Both the position numbers and the translations under genes were made by a program. Source: Gammaproteobacteria bacterium (GTDB taxonomy: Bacteria; Pseudomonadota; Gammaproteobacteria; Steroidobacterales; Steroidobacteraceae). From it: a DNA stretch of 55,382 nt. Position 1 is the first letter of the stretch; every line of letters starts with the position of its first letter. The notes beneath the pieces are model-generated. The model was given only the letters and a program-made list of their open reading frames with translations, did not search any database and was not told the DNA's origin. Of the stretch, positions 32,072 to 41,797 are shown one piece after another. The DNA lies in contig SCUD01000072.1 of assembly GCA_004297335.1 (NCBI GenBank), forward strand, positions 1-55,382, read 5' to 3'.

Positions 32072-33289
32072 ATGCCATTTCGCGTTGCACTGAGCGGGCT
32101 GAATGCCGCGACCTCCGACCTCAACGTGACCGCCAACAACATCGCCAACTCCAATACCACCGGCTTCAAGAGCTCGCGGGCCGAGTTCGCCGATGTGTTC
32201 GCCGCCGGCAGTGCTGGCGGTGGCGGCGCCGCGATCGGCAACGGCGTGCGCCTTTCCAATGTCTCCCAGCAGTTCACCCAGGGCAACATCGAGTTCACCG
32301 ACTCGGGCCTCGACCTGGCCATCAACGGCCAGGGCTTCTTCACGCTGCGGGATGGCTCCGGCTTCGTCTACACGCGCAATGGCAGCTTCAGCGTCGATCG
32401 CGACGGCTACGTGGTCAATGCGCAGAACCAGCGCCTGGAGGTGTACGAATCCCTGGCGACCGGCGGCTTCAACACCGGTTCCCTCGTCGACCTGCGACTG
32501 CAGACCTCGCAGAGCATGCCGAGCGCGACGACCTTTGGCGAAGTCGTGGTCAACGTGCCGGCCAGTGCAACCCCCCCGCCGGTCGCCACCTTCGATCCAA
32601 CGGATCCGCAGAGCTACACGAACTCCACCTCGAGCGTCGTCTACGACTCGCTCGGCAACCTGCACCAGGCGACCTTCTTCTTCGTCAAGACCGCCAATCC
32701 AAACGAGTGGTCGGTCGGGCTGACGGTCGATGGCAACCAGGTGGGCGGGCTGCAGACGCTGCAGTTCTCCTCCGCCGGCGTGCAGACCGTGCCGGCCGGC
32801 GGCAACCTCGCGTTCCCGGCCTACGACCCGGCCAATGGTGCGCAGCCGCTCACGATGACCTTCGACTTCGGGCAGGCCACGCAGTACGGCGGTTCCTTCG
32901 CGGTCAGCGCGCTGAACCAGGACGGCTTCTCTTCGGGGCGGCTGACCAGCATCGACATCTCCGACACCGGCGTCGTGTTCGCGCGCTTCACCAATGGCCG
33001 GGCGCTCGAGCTCGGCAAGGTCGCCCTGTCGAACTTCCCGAACGCCCAGGGCCTGCGCCAGCTTGGCGAGACGGCCTGGGGCGAATCATTCGCCTCCGGC
33101 GGCGTGATCCAGGGCGAGGCCGGTTCGGCGAGTTTCGGGCTGATCCAGTCCGGAGCGCTCGAGGGATCCAATGTCGACCTCACCAAGGAACTGGTGCAGA
33201 TGATCACCTCCCAGCGCGCCTTCCAGGCCAACGCGCAGATGATCAGTACCGCGGACTCAATCACGCAGACGATCATCAACATCCGCTGA
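32072..33289 (+). CDS. flgE: Flagellar hook protein FlgE
   Basis: The universal-joint subunit of the hook. The 405-residue product has the N-terminal SGLNAATSDLNVTANNIAN and NTTGFKSSRAEFADVF, the FlgE middle domains with FDFGQATQYGGSFAV, and the C-terminal LTKELVQMITSQRAFQANAQ. AAGGAG lies 7 bp before the ATG. Size is at the short end of the family. Confidence 0.95.
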   Translation: MPFRVALSGLNAATSDLNVTANNIANSNTTGFKSSRAEFADVFAAGSAGGGGAAIGNGVRLSNVSQQFTQGNIEFTDSGLDLAINGQGFFTLRDGSGFVYTRNGSFSVDRDGYVVNAQNQRLEVYESLATGGFNTGSLVDLRLQTSQSMPSATTFGEVVVNVPASATPPPVATFDPTDPQSYTNSTSSVVYDSLGNLHQATFFFVKTANPNEWSVGLTVDGNQVGGLQTLQFSSAGVQTVPAGGNLAFPAYDPANGAQPLTMTFDFGQATQYGGSFAVSALNQDGFSSGRLTSIDISDTGVVFARFTNGRALELGKVALSNFPNAQGLRQLGETAWGESFASGGVIQGEAGSASFGLIQSGALEGSNVDLTKELVQMITSQRAFQANAQMISTADSITQTIINIR

Positions 33290-33320
33290 GGGCGGCGGCC
33301 GGACGGAACGGAGTACGACG

Positions 33321-34061
33321 ATGGACCGGATGCTGTGGGTGGCGACGGGCGGCGCGGACCAGATGCTGCAGGCGCAGACCGTGGTCACGCACAACCTGGC
33401 GAATGCGACCACACCGGGATTCCGGGCCGACCTGCATGCGTTCTCGAGCTACCTGATCCAGGGGCCAGGCTTCCCGACCCGCGTCAGCGTCGTCGACGAG
33501 CAGCTGGGCTTCGATCCGCGCTACGGTGCGCTGCAGGAGACCGGCAGTCCGCTGGACCTCGCGATCCGCGGCGACGGCTGGTTCGCGGTGCAGGCCGCGG
33601 ATGGTACCGAGGCCTACACGCGGGCCGGCTCGCTGCGGGTCAATGCCGATGGCCTGCTCGAGACCGCGGCCGGGCGCCTCGTGCTCGGTGACGGTGGCCC
33701 GCTGTCGCTGCCGCCGGCGACCACGGTCGAGGTGGGTGCGGATGGAACCGTGTCGGTCGTGCCGCTCGGCCTCGGCCCGGAGACGATGGCCGCGGTCGGG
33801 CGGATCAAGCTGGTCAACCCGCCGGTCACCGAGCTGGTCAAGGGGGCTGACGGCCTGATGCGGCTGCGCGATGGCTCGAATGCCGCGGCCGACGCCGCGG
33901 TACGCATCGTCGGCGGCACGCTGGAATCCAGTAACGTGCGGGCCGCGGATGCACTGGTCGAGATGATCCAGATCTCGCGCCAGTATGAACTGCAGGTGCG
34001 GTTGATGGAGACCGCGCGGGACAACGACCAGACCGCGCAGCAGCTGCTGCGCGCGGCCTGA
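33321..34061 (+). CDS. flgF: Flagellar proximal rod protein FlgF
   Basis: A 246-residue rod protein. The start MDRMLWVATGGADQMLQAQT is typical of FlgF, followed by THNLANATTPGFRADLHAFS and the C-terminal ALVEMIQISRQYELQVRLM. It sits between flgE and flgG as in the standard order. Confidence 0.94.
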   Translation: MDRMLWVATGGADQMLQAQTVVTHNLANATTPGFRADLHAFSSYLIQGPGFPTRVSVVDEQLGFDPRYGALQETGSPLDLAIRGDGWFAVQAADGTEAYTRAGSLRVNADGLLETAAGRLVLGDGGPLSLPPATTVEVGADGTVSVVPLGLGPETMAAVGRIKLVNPPVTELVKGADGLMRLRDGSNAAADAAVRIVGGTLESSNVRAADALVEMIQISRQYELQVRLMETARDNDQTAQQLLRAA

Positions 34062-34082
34062 TCCACAACGACAGGAGCTGAC

Positions 34083-34868
34083 ATGAACCCGGCATTGTGG
34101 GCAGCGAAGACCGGACTGGATGCACAACAGACCCGGATGGCGGTGGTCTCGAACAATCTCGCCAACGTCAACACGATGGGCTACAAGCGCTCACGGCCGG
34201 TGTTCGAGGACCTGCTGTACCAGAACGTGCGCCAGGTCGGCGCCCAGACCTCGCAGGACACGCAGTACCCGACCGGCCTGTACCTGGGCACCGGCGTCCG
34301 GGTCGTCGCGACCGAAAAGCTCTATTCCCAGGGCAGCCTGCAGCAGACCGGCGGCAATTTCGACCTGGCGGTGCAGGGCCGTGGTTTCTTCCAGGTGCTG
34401 CTGCCGGACGGCAGCAACGGCTACACGCGCGACGGGTCTTTCCAGGTGAACGCGCAGGGCCAGCTGGTCACGGCCAGTGGCTACCAGGTGCAGCCGCCGA
34501 TCTCGGTGCCCGACGATGCCCTCAGCGTCACGATCGGCGCCGACGGCACGGTGAGCGTGGTCAGCGCCGGCAATCCGACGCCCTCGGTGATCGGCCAGCT
34601 GCAGCTCGTCGACTTCATCAACCAGGCGGGCCTGCAGCCGCGCGGCGAGAACCTGCTGATGGAATCGGCCGCCAGCGGCCCGCCGCAGGTCGGCACGCCG
34701 GGACTGAACGGGCTCGGCACGCTGGTGCAGGGCGCGCTCGAGACTTCCAACGTCAACGTCGTCGAGGAACTGGTGGCGATGATCGAGACCCAGCGCGCCT
34801 ACGAGATGAATACGCGCGCGATCGGTACGACCGACCAGATGCTCGGCTTCCTGACCAACAATACCTGA
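34083..34868 (+). CDS. flgG: Flagellar distal rod protein FlgG
   Basis: The 261-residue distal rod subunit. [20 protein letters not shown] carries the rod signature and the FlgG-specific [17 protein letters not shown] insert. The C-terminus has [25 protein letters not shown] stands 5 bp before the ATG. Confidence 0.95.
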   Translation: MNPALWAAKTGLDAQQTRMAVVSNNLANVNTMGYKRSRPVFEDLLYQNVRQVGAQTSQDTQYPTGLYLGTGVRVVATEKLYSQGSLQQTGGNFDLAVQGRGFFQVLLPDGSNGYTRDGSFQVNAQGQLVTASGYQVQPPISVPDDALSVTIGADGTVSVVSAGNPTPSVIGQLQLVDFINQAGLQPRGENLLMESAASGPPQVGTPGLNGLGTLVQGALETSNVNVVEELVAMIETQRAYEMNTRAIGTTDQMLGFLTNNT

Positions 34869-34879
34869 GGCCCCCTCCA

Positions 34880-35551
34880 GTGAAGCAACGCCCGGCGATG
34901 CTGCTGATCGGTCTGCTGCTGGCCGGCTGCGGTTCGCTGCGACCGGGAACGTCGCTGCCGCCGCCGGGAAGCATGGTGAGGCCCGTGGCAGCGGCGCCGC
35001 CGGCGCCGGGAGCGATCTTCAGCGCCGGCAGCGAGATGGCGCTGTTCGAGGATCTCCGGGCCCACCGCAGCGGCGACCTGGTGACGATCGTGCTGCGCGA
35101 GTCCACCAGTGCGTCGAAGAGTGCCACGACCAAGACCAGCAAGGAGAGCATCATCGACCTGCCCGGTCCGACGCTGGCGGGGCGCCCGGTGACCGTCAAC
35201 GGTACGGCGGTGCTCGACAACTCGCTGGGCGGCGAGCGCGAGTTCGAGGGCGCCGGCTCCTCGAGCCAGAGCAACCAGCTGACCGGGAACATCACCGCGG
35301 TCGTCGTCGAGCGCCTGGCCAACGGCAGCCTCGTCGTGCGCGGCGAGAAATGGCTGCGCCTAAACCAGGGCGACGAGTACGTGCAGGTCACGGGCATCAT
35401 CCGGCCCTGGGACATCGGCCCTGACAACACGGTCCAGTCGGATCGGGTCGCCGATGCGCGGATCAGCTATGGCGGCCGCGGTGCCGTCGCCAGCAGCAAT
35501 CGCCACGGCTGGCTCGACCGCTTCTTCAACTCCGGGTTCATGCCGTACTGA
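34880..35551 (+). CDS. flgH: Flagellar L-ring lipoprotein FlgH
   Basis: FlgH forms the outer-membrane bushing of the flagellar rod. The 223-residue product has a lipoprotein signal with Cys17 in [10 protein letters not shown], the conserved [38 protein letters not shown], and the C-terminal [15 protein letters not shown]. The start is GTG 34880 (11 bp after flgG); longer in-frame reading into flgG is not plausible because it would bury the lipobox. Confidence 0.95.
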   Translation: MKQRPAMLLIGLLLAGCGSLRPGTSLPPPGSMVRPVAAAPPAPGAIFSAGSEMALFEDLRAHRSGDLVTIVLRESTSASKSATTKTSKESIIDLPGPTLAGRPVTVNGTAVLDNSLGGEREFEGAGSSSQSNQLTGNITAVVVERLANGSLVVRGEKWLRLNQGDEYVQVTGIIRPWDIGPDNTVQSDRVADARISYGGRGAVASSNRHGWLDRFFNSGFMPY

Positions 35552-35568
35552 ATGGGAGCACCAGCCTG

Positions 35569-36675
35569 ATGCATCGCCTCCTGCTGCTGGCCGGCCTGCT
35601 GCTCGCCCTCGGTTCCGGCGTCGCTGGCGCGGAGCGCGTCAAGGACATCGCCACCGTCTCCGGAGTGCGCGCCAACCAGCTCGTCGGCTATGGCCTGGTG
35701 GTCGGGCTCGACGGCACCGGGGACCAGACGAGCCAGGCCCCGTTCACGACCCAGAGCCTGAAGAACTTCCTGATGCAGCTCGGGGTCGCGGTCCCCGCCA
35801 ACGTCAATCCGCAGCTCAAGAACGTGGCTGCCGTCGCCGTGCATGCGATGCTGCCGCCCTTCGCCAGGCCGGGCCAGACACTCGACATCACGGTCAATTC
35901 GATCGGCAATGCGCGCAGCCTGCGCGGCGGTTCCCTGCTGGCGATGCCGTTGCGTGGCCTCGATGGCCAGGTCTATGCGATCGGTCAGGGCAACCTGATC
36001 GTCGGCGGCTTTGGCGCCGAGGGCCGCGACGGCTCGCGCGTGACCGTCAACATCCCGAGTTCCGGCCGCATCCCCAGCGGGGCCACGGTCGAGCGCGAAG
36101 TGACGACCAGCGTCGGTGCCGCCGACTCGGTCACGCTGGTGCTGAACACGGCCGACTTCACCACCGCGGCGCGCCTGACCGAGCGCATCAACCTCGAGTT
36201 CGGCATGCCGCTCGCCGTGGCGCTGGATGCCGGTTCGGTCCGGGTCGCGGCGCCCACCGACCCGCTGCGCCGGGTCGGCTTCGTGGCGCAGCTCGAGGGC
36301 CTCGAGCTCGATCCGGGCCAGGCGCCGGCGCGCGTGGTCATCAACTCGCGCACCGGCACCGTGGTGATCGGCAGCGGCGTGCGCGTCAGCGCCGCGGCGG
36401 TCGCGCACGGATCGCTGACGGTCAGCATCCAGGAGGACGCACAGGTCAGCCAGCCACAGCCATTCTCGCGCGGCGGCACCACGGTCGCGGTCCCCGAGAC
36501 CCAGATCGAGGTCGAGCAGCAGGGCAGCCGGATGTTCCTGTTCGAGCCGGGAGTTACGCTGGAGGAGATCGTGCGCGCGGTCAATCAGGTCGGCGCGGCG
36601 CCGGGCGACCTGGTGGCCATCCTCGAGGCGCTGCAACAGGCCGGTGCGCTGCATGCGCAGCTGGTCGTGATCTGA
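35569..36675 (+). CDS. flgI: Flagellar P-ring protein FlgI
   Basis: The periplasmic P-ring subunit, assembled with help from FlgA. The 368-residue product has a signal peptide (residues 1-21) and the highly conserved [42 protein letters not shown]-like repeats and C-terminal [20 protein letters not shown]. It starts 17 bp after flgH. Confidence 0.96.
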   Translation: MHRLLLLAGLLLALGSGVAGAERVKDIATVSGVRANQLVGYGLVVGLDGTGDQTSQAPFTTQSLKNFLMQLGVAVPANVNPQLKNVAAVAVHAMLPPFARPGQTLDITVNSIGNARSLRGGSLLAMPLRGLDGQVYAIGQGNLIVGGFGAEGRDGSRVTVNIPSSGRIPSGATVEREVTTSVGAADSVTLVLNTADFTTAARLTERINLEFGMPLAVALDAGSVRVAAPTDPLRRVGFVAQLEGLELDPGQAPARVVINSRTGTVVIGSGVRVSAAAVAHGSLTVSIQEDAQVSQPQPFSRGGTTVAVPETQIEVEQQGSRMFLFEPGVTLEEIVRAVNQVGAAPGDLVAILEALQQAGALHAQLVVI

Positions 36676-36682
36676 GCCGGCC

Positions 36683-37516
36683 ATGCAGAGCCTGGCTCCA
36701 CCCGACGGGATGCCGCGCTCGCTCGCGGTCGATGCGAGCGCACTCGGCGAGCTGCACCGGAGCGCGGAGCGCGGTTCGCCGGAGGCGCTCAGCCAGGTCG
36801 CCCAGCAGTTCGAGGCGTTGTTCCTCGGCATGGTCCTCGATTCCATGCGCAGTGCCTCGCCCGGCGACGGGCTCGGTGAGTCGAGCGGCACCGAGCTGTA
36901 CCGCCAGCTCCTCGATCGACAGATCGCGCAGGACATTGCCGCCGGCCGCGGCCTCGGCTTCGCGAGAATGGTGGTCGAGCAGCTGGGTGGCGCGACGGAT
37001 TCCGCAGCGTCTACGCCGGAGGTGCCCGGTCCGGAGCCGCGGGCGCTGGCCCCGGGCCAGTTCCTGCGCGAGGTGTTGCCGCAGGCCCGGCGCGCGGCCG
37101 ACCAGATCGGCGTGGATCCGCTCGCGCTCGTGGCCCAGGCTGCGCTCGAGAGTGGCTGGGGCGGCCACCTGCCGCGACGCCCTGACGGCAGCAGCTCGTT
37201 CAACCTGTTCGGCATCAAGGCCGATTCTTCCTGGCAGGGACCGCGCGCAGTCGCGCAGACGCTCGAGGTCGAGGACGGCGTGGCGGTGCGCAAGACCCAG
37301 GTGTTCCGCGCCTATCCGGATTACGCGAGCGCCTTCGACGACTATGCACGTCTCGTCGGCACGGCGCCGCGCTACGGCGCGGCACGGGCCAACGCCGGTG
37401 ATGCCACCCGCTATCTGGCGGAGCTGCAGGCCGCAGGTTATGCGACCGACCCGGCCTACGCGCAGAAGGTGGGCCGCGTCCTGGCGCAACTGAGTTTGGA
37501 GGGAACCGGTGCCTGA
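36683..37516 (+). CDS. flgJ: Rod-cap muramidase FlgJ
   Basis: FlgJ caps the rod and opens a hole in peptidoglycan. The 277-residue product has both parts: the N-terminal rod-binding domain (VAQQFEALFLGMVLDSMR) and a C-terminal glucosaminidase domain with the candidate catalytic Glu156 in AQAALESGWGG and NLFGIKAD. A Pro/Glu-rich linker near residues 108-122 joins them. The two-domain form is typical of beta/gammaproteobacteria. It overlaps flgK by 8 bp. Confidence 0.94.
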   Translation: MQSLAPPDGMPRSLAVDASALGELHRSAERGSPEALSQVAQQFEALFLGMVLDSMRSASPGDGLGESSGTELYRQLLDRQIAQDIAAGRGLGFARMVVEQLGGATDSAASTPEVPGPEPRALAPGQFLREVLPQARRAADQIGVDPLALVAQAALESGWGGHLPRRPDGSSSFNLFGIKADSSWQGPRAVAQTLEVEDGVAVRKTQVFRAYPDYASAFDDYARLVGTAPRYGAARANAGDATRYLAELQAAGYATDPAYAQKVGRVLAQLSLEGTGA

Positions 37517-39401
37517 CATCTTCCATACCAGCGTGTCCGGGCTGCTGGCCTTCCAGCGCGCACTCGCGACGACCAGCCACAACATCGCCAACGCCGGTAC
37601 TGAAGGCTATACGCGCCAGCGCGTGGAACTGGGGGCGCGTGAGCCGCAGGGCTTCGGCAGCGGCTTCGTGGGCCAGGGCGTCGACGTCACGACCGTGCGC
37701 CGGTTGCTGGACCAGTTCGCCGATGGCCAGCTGCGCTCCTCCGGCAGCGAGCTGGGGCGCCTCGGCGTGTACTCCGGCATTGCGACGCGGATCGACACGC
37801 TGTTCGGCGATCCGGACTCCGGCGTCGGTGCGGCGCTGCAGCGCTTTTTCGCTGCGGTCCAGGACGTGGCCACGGACCCGGCCTCGGTGGCGGCACGCCA
37901 GGCGATGCTCGGCGCCGCCCAGTCCCTGGCGGAGCGCTTCCGCAGCGCGGCCCAGCAGCTCGACCAGATCGACATGGGCCTGCGCTCCGGTCTCGCGGCC
38001 CGCGTCGGCGAGGTCAATCAGCTGGCCGCCGACGTGGCCCGGCTGAACGGCGCGATCGTCACCGCCGGCAGCACGATGAACGGCCAGCCGCCGAACGACC
38101 TGCTGGATGAACGCGACCGGCTGGTGCGGCGGCTGGCCGAGCTCGTCAATGTGACGACCGTGCCCGGCGATGACGGCGCACTGAATGTGTTCATCGGCAG
38201 CGGCCAGGCGCTGGTACTCGGCCCGGTCGCGACCACGCTCGCGGTCGGAAGCTCGGATCTCGACCCGTCGCGCCAGGAGATCCTGCTGCGTACCGCCGGG
38301 CTGGACCAGGTGATCACCCCGGCGATTACCGGCGGGGAGATCGGCGGCCTGCTGCAGGCCCGCGGGGAGCTGCTGGACCTCGGCCGGCAGCAGCTGGGGC
38401 TGGCGGCGACCGGGCTCGCACTCGCGGTCAACGACCAGCAGGCCCGGGGATTGGACCTGCAGGGCGAATTCGGCCGGGCACTGTTCAGCCTGGTCGCGCC
38501 GCGCGTCCTCGCCGCCGTCTCCAACAGCGGCAGCGCGGGGCCAGTGGCCACCGTCCTGGATGCCGGCACCCTGACCGGAGGTGACTACCTGCTGCGCTTC
38601 GATGGTTCCGCCTGGACCGTCAGCGACGCGGCCACCGGGGTCGCAGTGCCGCTTACCGGCAGCGGGTCCGCGGCCGATCCGCTGCGCTTCGCCGGGCTCG
38701 CCGTCGTGACTGGCGCTGGTGCCACCGCTGGCGATCGCTTCATGGTCCAGGGTACCGCCGCGGCAGCCGCGAGTCTCGCAGTCACGCTGGCCGATCCGCG
38801 CGGCATTGCGGCGGCCGCGCCGATCCGCACGCTGGCACTGTCCGGGAACCTGGGCAACGGGACGATCAGCGCCGGCGAGGTCGTCGACCCAGCCGACCCC
38901 GACCTGCTCGCGGCGGTTGAAATCCGCTTCCTGACTGGCACGACCTACAGCATCAACGGTGCCGGCTCCTTCGCCTGGACGCCGGGCGCCGACATTAACG
39001 TCAACGGCTGGCGTGTCCGGCTCGATGGGAGCCCGCGGGCCGGTGACGGATTCCGCATCGAGCGCAACACGGGAGCGAATGGTGACAATCGCAATGCGTT
39101 GCTGCTCGCGGGCCTGCAGACCGAGCGGCTGCTCAGCGGCGGTACGACGAGTGTCGGTGACAGCCTGAACGTGCTGGCCGGGCGTATTGGCACGCTGGCC
39201 GCGCAGGCGGAGGTCGCGGCGGCGGCACAGGAGACGATCCATGCGAGCGCCCGCGATGCCCTGTTGTCCGAATCCGGCGTCAACCTTGACGAGGAGGCCG
39301 CCGAGCTCCTGAAGTGGCAGCGGGCCTACCAGGCCGCCGCGCAGGCGATCACCGTCGCCGATACCCTGTTCCAGGCGCTGCTCCTGGCGATCCGCAGGTA
39401 G
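37509..39401 (+). CDS. flgK: Hook-filament junction protein FlgK (HAP1)
   Basis: The 630-residue first junction protein. The N-terminus reads FHTSVSGLLAFQRALATTSH followed by NIANAGTEGYTRQRVELGA; the C-terminus carries SGVNLDEEAAELLKWQRAYQ, the FlgK signature. The large middle region is low-complexity Ala/Gly/Thr-rich, as often in FlgK. GTG 37509 is the start, inside the flgJ end. FlgN is its chaperone. Confidence 0.94.
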   Translation: MPDIFHTSVSGLLAFQRALATTSHNIANAGTEGYTRQRVELGAREPQGFGSGFVGQGVDVTTVRRLLDQFADGQLRSSGSELGRLGVYSGIATRIDTLFGDPDSGVGAALQRFFAAVQDVATDPASVAARQAMLGAAQSLAERFRSAAQQLDQIDMGLRSGLAARVGEVNQLAADVARLNGAIVTAGSTMNGQPPNDLLDERDRLVRRLAELVNVTTVPGDDGALNVFIGSGQALVLGPVATTLAVGSSDLDPSRQEILLRTAGLDQVITPAITGGEIGGLLQARGELLDLGRQQLGLAATGLALAVNDQQARGLDLQGEFGRALFSLVAPRVLAAVSNSGSAGPVATVLDAGTLTGGDYLLRFDGSAWTVSDAATGVAVPLTGSGSAADPLRFAGLAVVTGAGATAGDRFMVQGTAAAAASLAVTLADPRGIAAAAPIRTLALSGNLGNGTISAGEVVDPADPDLLAAVEIRFLTGTTYSINGAGSFAWTPGADINVNGWRVRLDGSPRAGDGFRIERNTGANGDNRNALLLAGLQTERLLSGGTTSVGDSLNVLAGRIGTLAAQAEVAAAAQETIHASARDALLSESGVNLDEEAAELLKWQRAYQAAAQAITVADTLFQALLLAIRR

Positions 39402-39405
39402 CGCC

Positions 39406-40599
39406 ATGCGAGTCGCCTTCCTGTCGATGCAGCAGGCCTTCCTCGACGCGCTGTACCGGCACCAGGGCAGCCTGGCACGCCTGCAGGAGCAGGTCGCGAC
39501 AGGCCGCAAGTTTGCGCGCCCCGGGCAGGATCCGGTCGCGGCGACCGAGGCTCTCGGGCTCGATGCCGTCCTCGCCCGCAATGCCTCGTATCTGCGCAAT
39601 GGCAGCCAGGCCCTGAGCCGGCTCGGGCTGGAGGAAGGAGCCCTGGCCGGAATGGGCGACGTGCTGCAGCGCGTGCGCGAGCTGACCGTGCAGGCCGCGA
39701 ACGGCCCGCTGCCCGCCGGCGACCGTGCCATGATCGCGGCCGAAGTTCGCGAGCTGCGTGCCCAGCTGCTGTCGCTGGCGAATTCGCAGGATGGCAGCGG
39801 CGCTTACCTGTTCGCCGGCAACGCGACGCAGTCGGCGCCGTTCCTGCAGTCCGGTGGTTCCGTGGCCTACCTGGGCGACCAGGGACAGCGCCTCGTGCAG
39901 ATCGGTTTGGACCGATTCGTGGCGGACGGCGATCATGGTGCCGGGCTGCTGATGCAGGTCCCGGATGGTGATGGTGTGTTCCGCGTCGTCGCGGGCGCCG
40001 CGAATACCGGCACCGGCCTGCTCGGTCAGCGCGGTGTAGTCGATGCAGCACAGTACGATGGCGGTACCTACTCGATCGTGTTCACGGCGCCGGATGCCTG
40101 GGAGGCCCGGGATGCGCTCGGGACTCCGGTCGCGACCGGCGCCTGGGTGCCGGGCGAGGCGGTCCGCTTTCGCGGGCTTGGCATCACCCTCAGTGGCCAG
40201 CCGGCGACCGGCGACCGGTTCGAAGTGAGCCCGAGCAGCCGCCAGAGCGTGTTTGCCATGCTCGATGACCTGGTCGCGGCGCTGGAGGCTGGCGCGACAA
40301 CCCCGACCGCGAGAACGGCACTGGCCAACGACTTCGCCGACCTGCTCGGCGGACTCGACCAGGCTCTCGATCACCTGCTGGAAGCGCGGGCCGGGATCGG
40401 TGCGCGGATGGGGGCCATCGAGTCGCAGGAGGAGTCCCTGCAGGCGGCCGGGATCGACCTGCAGCGGACCCTGTCAGGCCTCCGCGACACGGACTATGCG
40501 GCGGCGCTGACGCGACTGCAGCAGGAGTTGACGACCCTCGAGGCGGCTCAGCAGAGCTTCGCACGCACCGCGGGCCTGTCGCTGTTCGACTACCTGTAA
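39406..40599 (+). CDS. flgL: Hook-filament junction protein FlgL (HAP3)
   Basis: The 397-residue second junction protein, flagellin-related at both ends. The N-terminus contains RVAFLSMQQAFLDALYRHQG and LARLQEQVATGRKFARPGQD; the C-terminus has LRDTDYAAALTRLQQELTTL and ends in a short LSLFDYL. It is 4 bp behind flgK and is the last gene of this run; the HDOD gene runs toward it from the other strand. Confidence 0.94.
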   Translation: MRVAFLSMQQAFLDALYRHQGSLARLQEQVATGRKFARPGQDPVAATEALGLDAVLARNASYLRNGSQALSRLGLEEGALAGMGDVLQRVRELTVQAANGPLPAGDRAMIAAEVRELRAQLLSLANSQDGSGAYLFAGNATQSAPFLQSGGSVAYLGDQGQRLVQIGLDRFVADGDHGAGLLMQVPDGDGVFRVVAGAANTGTGLLGQRGVVDAAQYDGGTYSIVFTAPDAWEARDALGTPVATGAWVPGEAVRFRGLGITLSGQPATGDRFEVSPSSRQSVFAMLDDLVAALEAGATTPTARTALANDFADLLGGLDQALDHLLEARAGIGARMGAIESQEESLQAAGIDLQRTLSGLRDTDYAAALTRLQQELTTLEAAQQSFARTAGLSLFDYL

Positions 40600-40626
40600 C
40601 CGACGGCTGGCGAGTCTCCGGCCGGC

Positions 40627-41547
40627 CTATTCACTGAGGGCGCTGCGCAGCTCGGCGATCTCGCTGGCGCTGCCGGCCAGGATCGCCTCGAGCTCGGGTG
40701 CATCGATGCCGAGGCGCTGGAAGGTGTTGGCACCGGCGATCAGCAGCGCAGAGTCGGTGACCGCCGGCTCGTAATCCGCCGTGCGTACGGCGACCGAGAG
40801 CACATCGAGCAGGTCGCGACGCAGTCCGGCAGGCCGCGAGGCGACCTCCTGTTCCGCCACCGCCGTGGCAACGCCTTCCGCCAGGCCCCAGTTTTCGGCG
40901 ATCGCCCGGCCGATCTGCGGGCTCCACTCCCGGATCAGTGCGTCGCGGCTGACACGGTCGGTGAACAGCGGTGAGTGCTGGTCAGCGCGGGACAGGATAT
41001 ACACGCAGCCGATATTGTGCAGCAGGCCGGCGAGCATCGCCTCGTCGGCATCCGCGGCGCGGGTATGCAGTGCGATGACGTGGGCCAGCGCCGCGACCAG
41101 CGTGCTGCGCTGCCACAGGGTTGCCAGATCTGCACGCAGGTGCCTCAGGGAGGCCGCCAGCCGGATCTGGCCCATCGCATAGGCGATCGCGGCCGAGCGG
41201 GTGTGCTGGTGCCCGATGCGGGTCACGGCCTGTTTCAGGTCCACGATCTGCCGGCCGCCACGCGAGAGCGCCGCGGAATTGGCCAGGGTCAGGATCCGGG
41301 CCGCGAGTCCGGCATCCGAGGCCACCACCAGCGCGATGCGACCGTCGGTGACCTCGGGCTGGGACAGCGCCCGGTGCATGCGCACCACGACATCCGGACA
41401 GGCCGGCAGGTCGACGCGTCCGGTGGACAGTTCGGATGCCAGCATCTGGACGAAGCGGAAGGCATCGGCGTCCGCCGTGGCTGGAGCACCTTGAGCCGAG
41501 TCCATGGGTTCGGGCACGGCGTCCCGGTTCGGATGCGGTCGTTGCAT
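40627..41547 (-). CDS. HDOD-domain signalling protein
   Basis: A 306-residue protein with an HDOD domain (about residues 40-240). Recognisable are LPACPDVVVRMHRAL, VVASDAGLAARILTLANSAA, VTRIGHQHTRSAAIAYAM and GLLHNIG, the HD-like pair of which lacks the full phosphohydrolase set, as usual for HDOD. HDOD proteins are regulatory adaptors, several of them tied to motility (for example in Campylobacter and Xanthomonas). The upstream region holds a perfect FliA-type promoter, which puts the gene in the late flagellar regulon. Confidence 0.85.
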   Translation of the reverse strand: MQRPHPNRDAVPEPMDSAQGAPATADADAFRFVQMLASELSTGRVDLPACPDVVVRMHRALSQPEVTDGRIALVVASDAGLAARILTLANSAALSRGGRQIVDLKQAVTRIGHQHTRSAAIAYAMGQIRLAASLRHLRADLATLWQRSTLVAALAHVIALHTRAADADEAMLAGLLHNIGCVYILSRADQHSPLFTDRVSRDALIREWSPQIGRAIAENWGLAEGVATAVAEQEVASRPAGLRRDLLDVLSVAVRTADYEPAVTDSALLIAGANTFQRLGIDAPELEAILAGSASEIAELRSALSE

Positions 41548-41606
41548 GAGACTTCCTTGTTGTTTTCCGTGTGGCAGCCAGCGCCGGCGCCAACACCCGT
41601 TCCGGG

Positions 41607-41632
41607 TATCGGCCGGGCCAGTCCGGACTTGA
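41607..41632 (-). promoter_or_regulatory. Sigma-28 (FliA) promoter of the HDOD gene
   Basis: On the minus strand TCAAG, 14 nt, GCCGATA: the best match to the FliA consensus in the window. The predicted start is about 53 nt before the HDOD ATG. It is back to back with the fliC promoter, 38 bp apart. Confidence 0.75.
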
Positions 41633-41670
41633 GCGCCCTGTGGCTGGGCCGGCGCGGGCGCTGGCCGGAC

Positions 41671-41696
41671 TCAAGAAATCCGCGGCGGGTCCGATA
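41671..41696 (+). promoter_or_regulatory. Sigma-28 (FliA) promoter of fliC
   Basis: TCAAG (41671-41675), 14 nt, TCCGATA (41690-41696). The predicted start near 41703 gives a leader of about 95 nt before the flagellin ATG, the long leader usual for fliC. Confidence 0.75.
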
Positions 41697-41797
41697 TGAC
41701 GGCCGGGCGCAGTCACCAGTGGCCGAACGGGCCGGGCGAGGGGCGCATCGTACAGCCGGCGGGGGCCGGACATTGTCCACGACCAGGAGCAAGCAAC

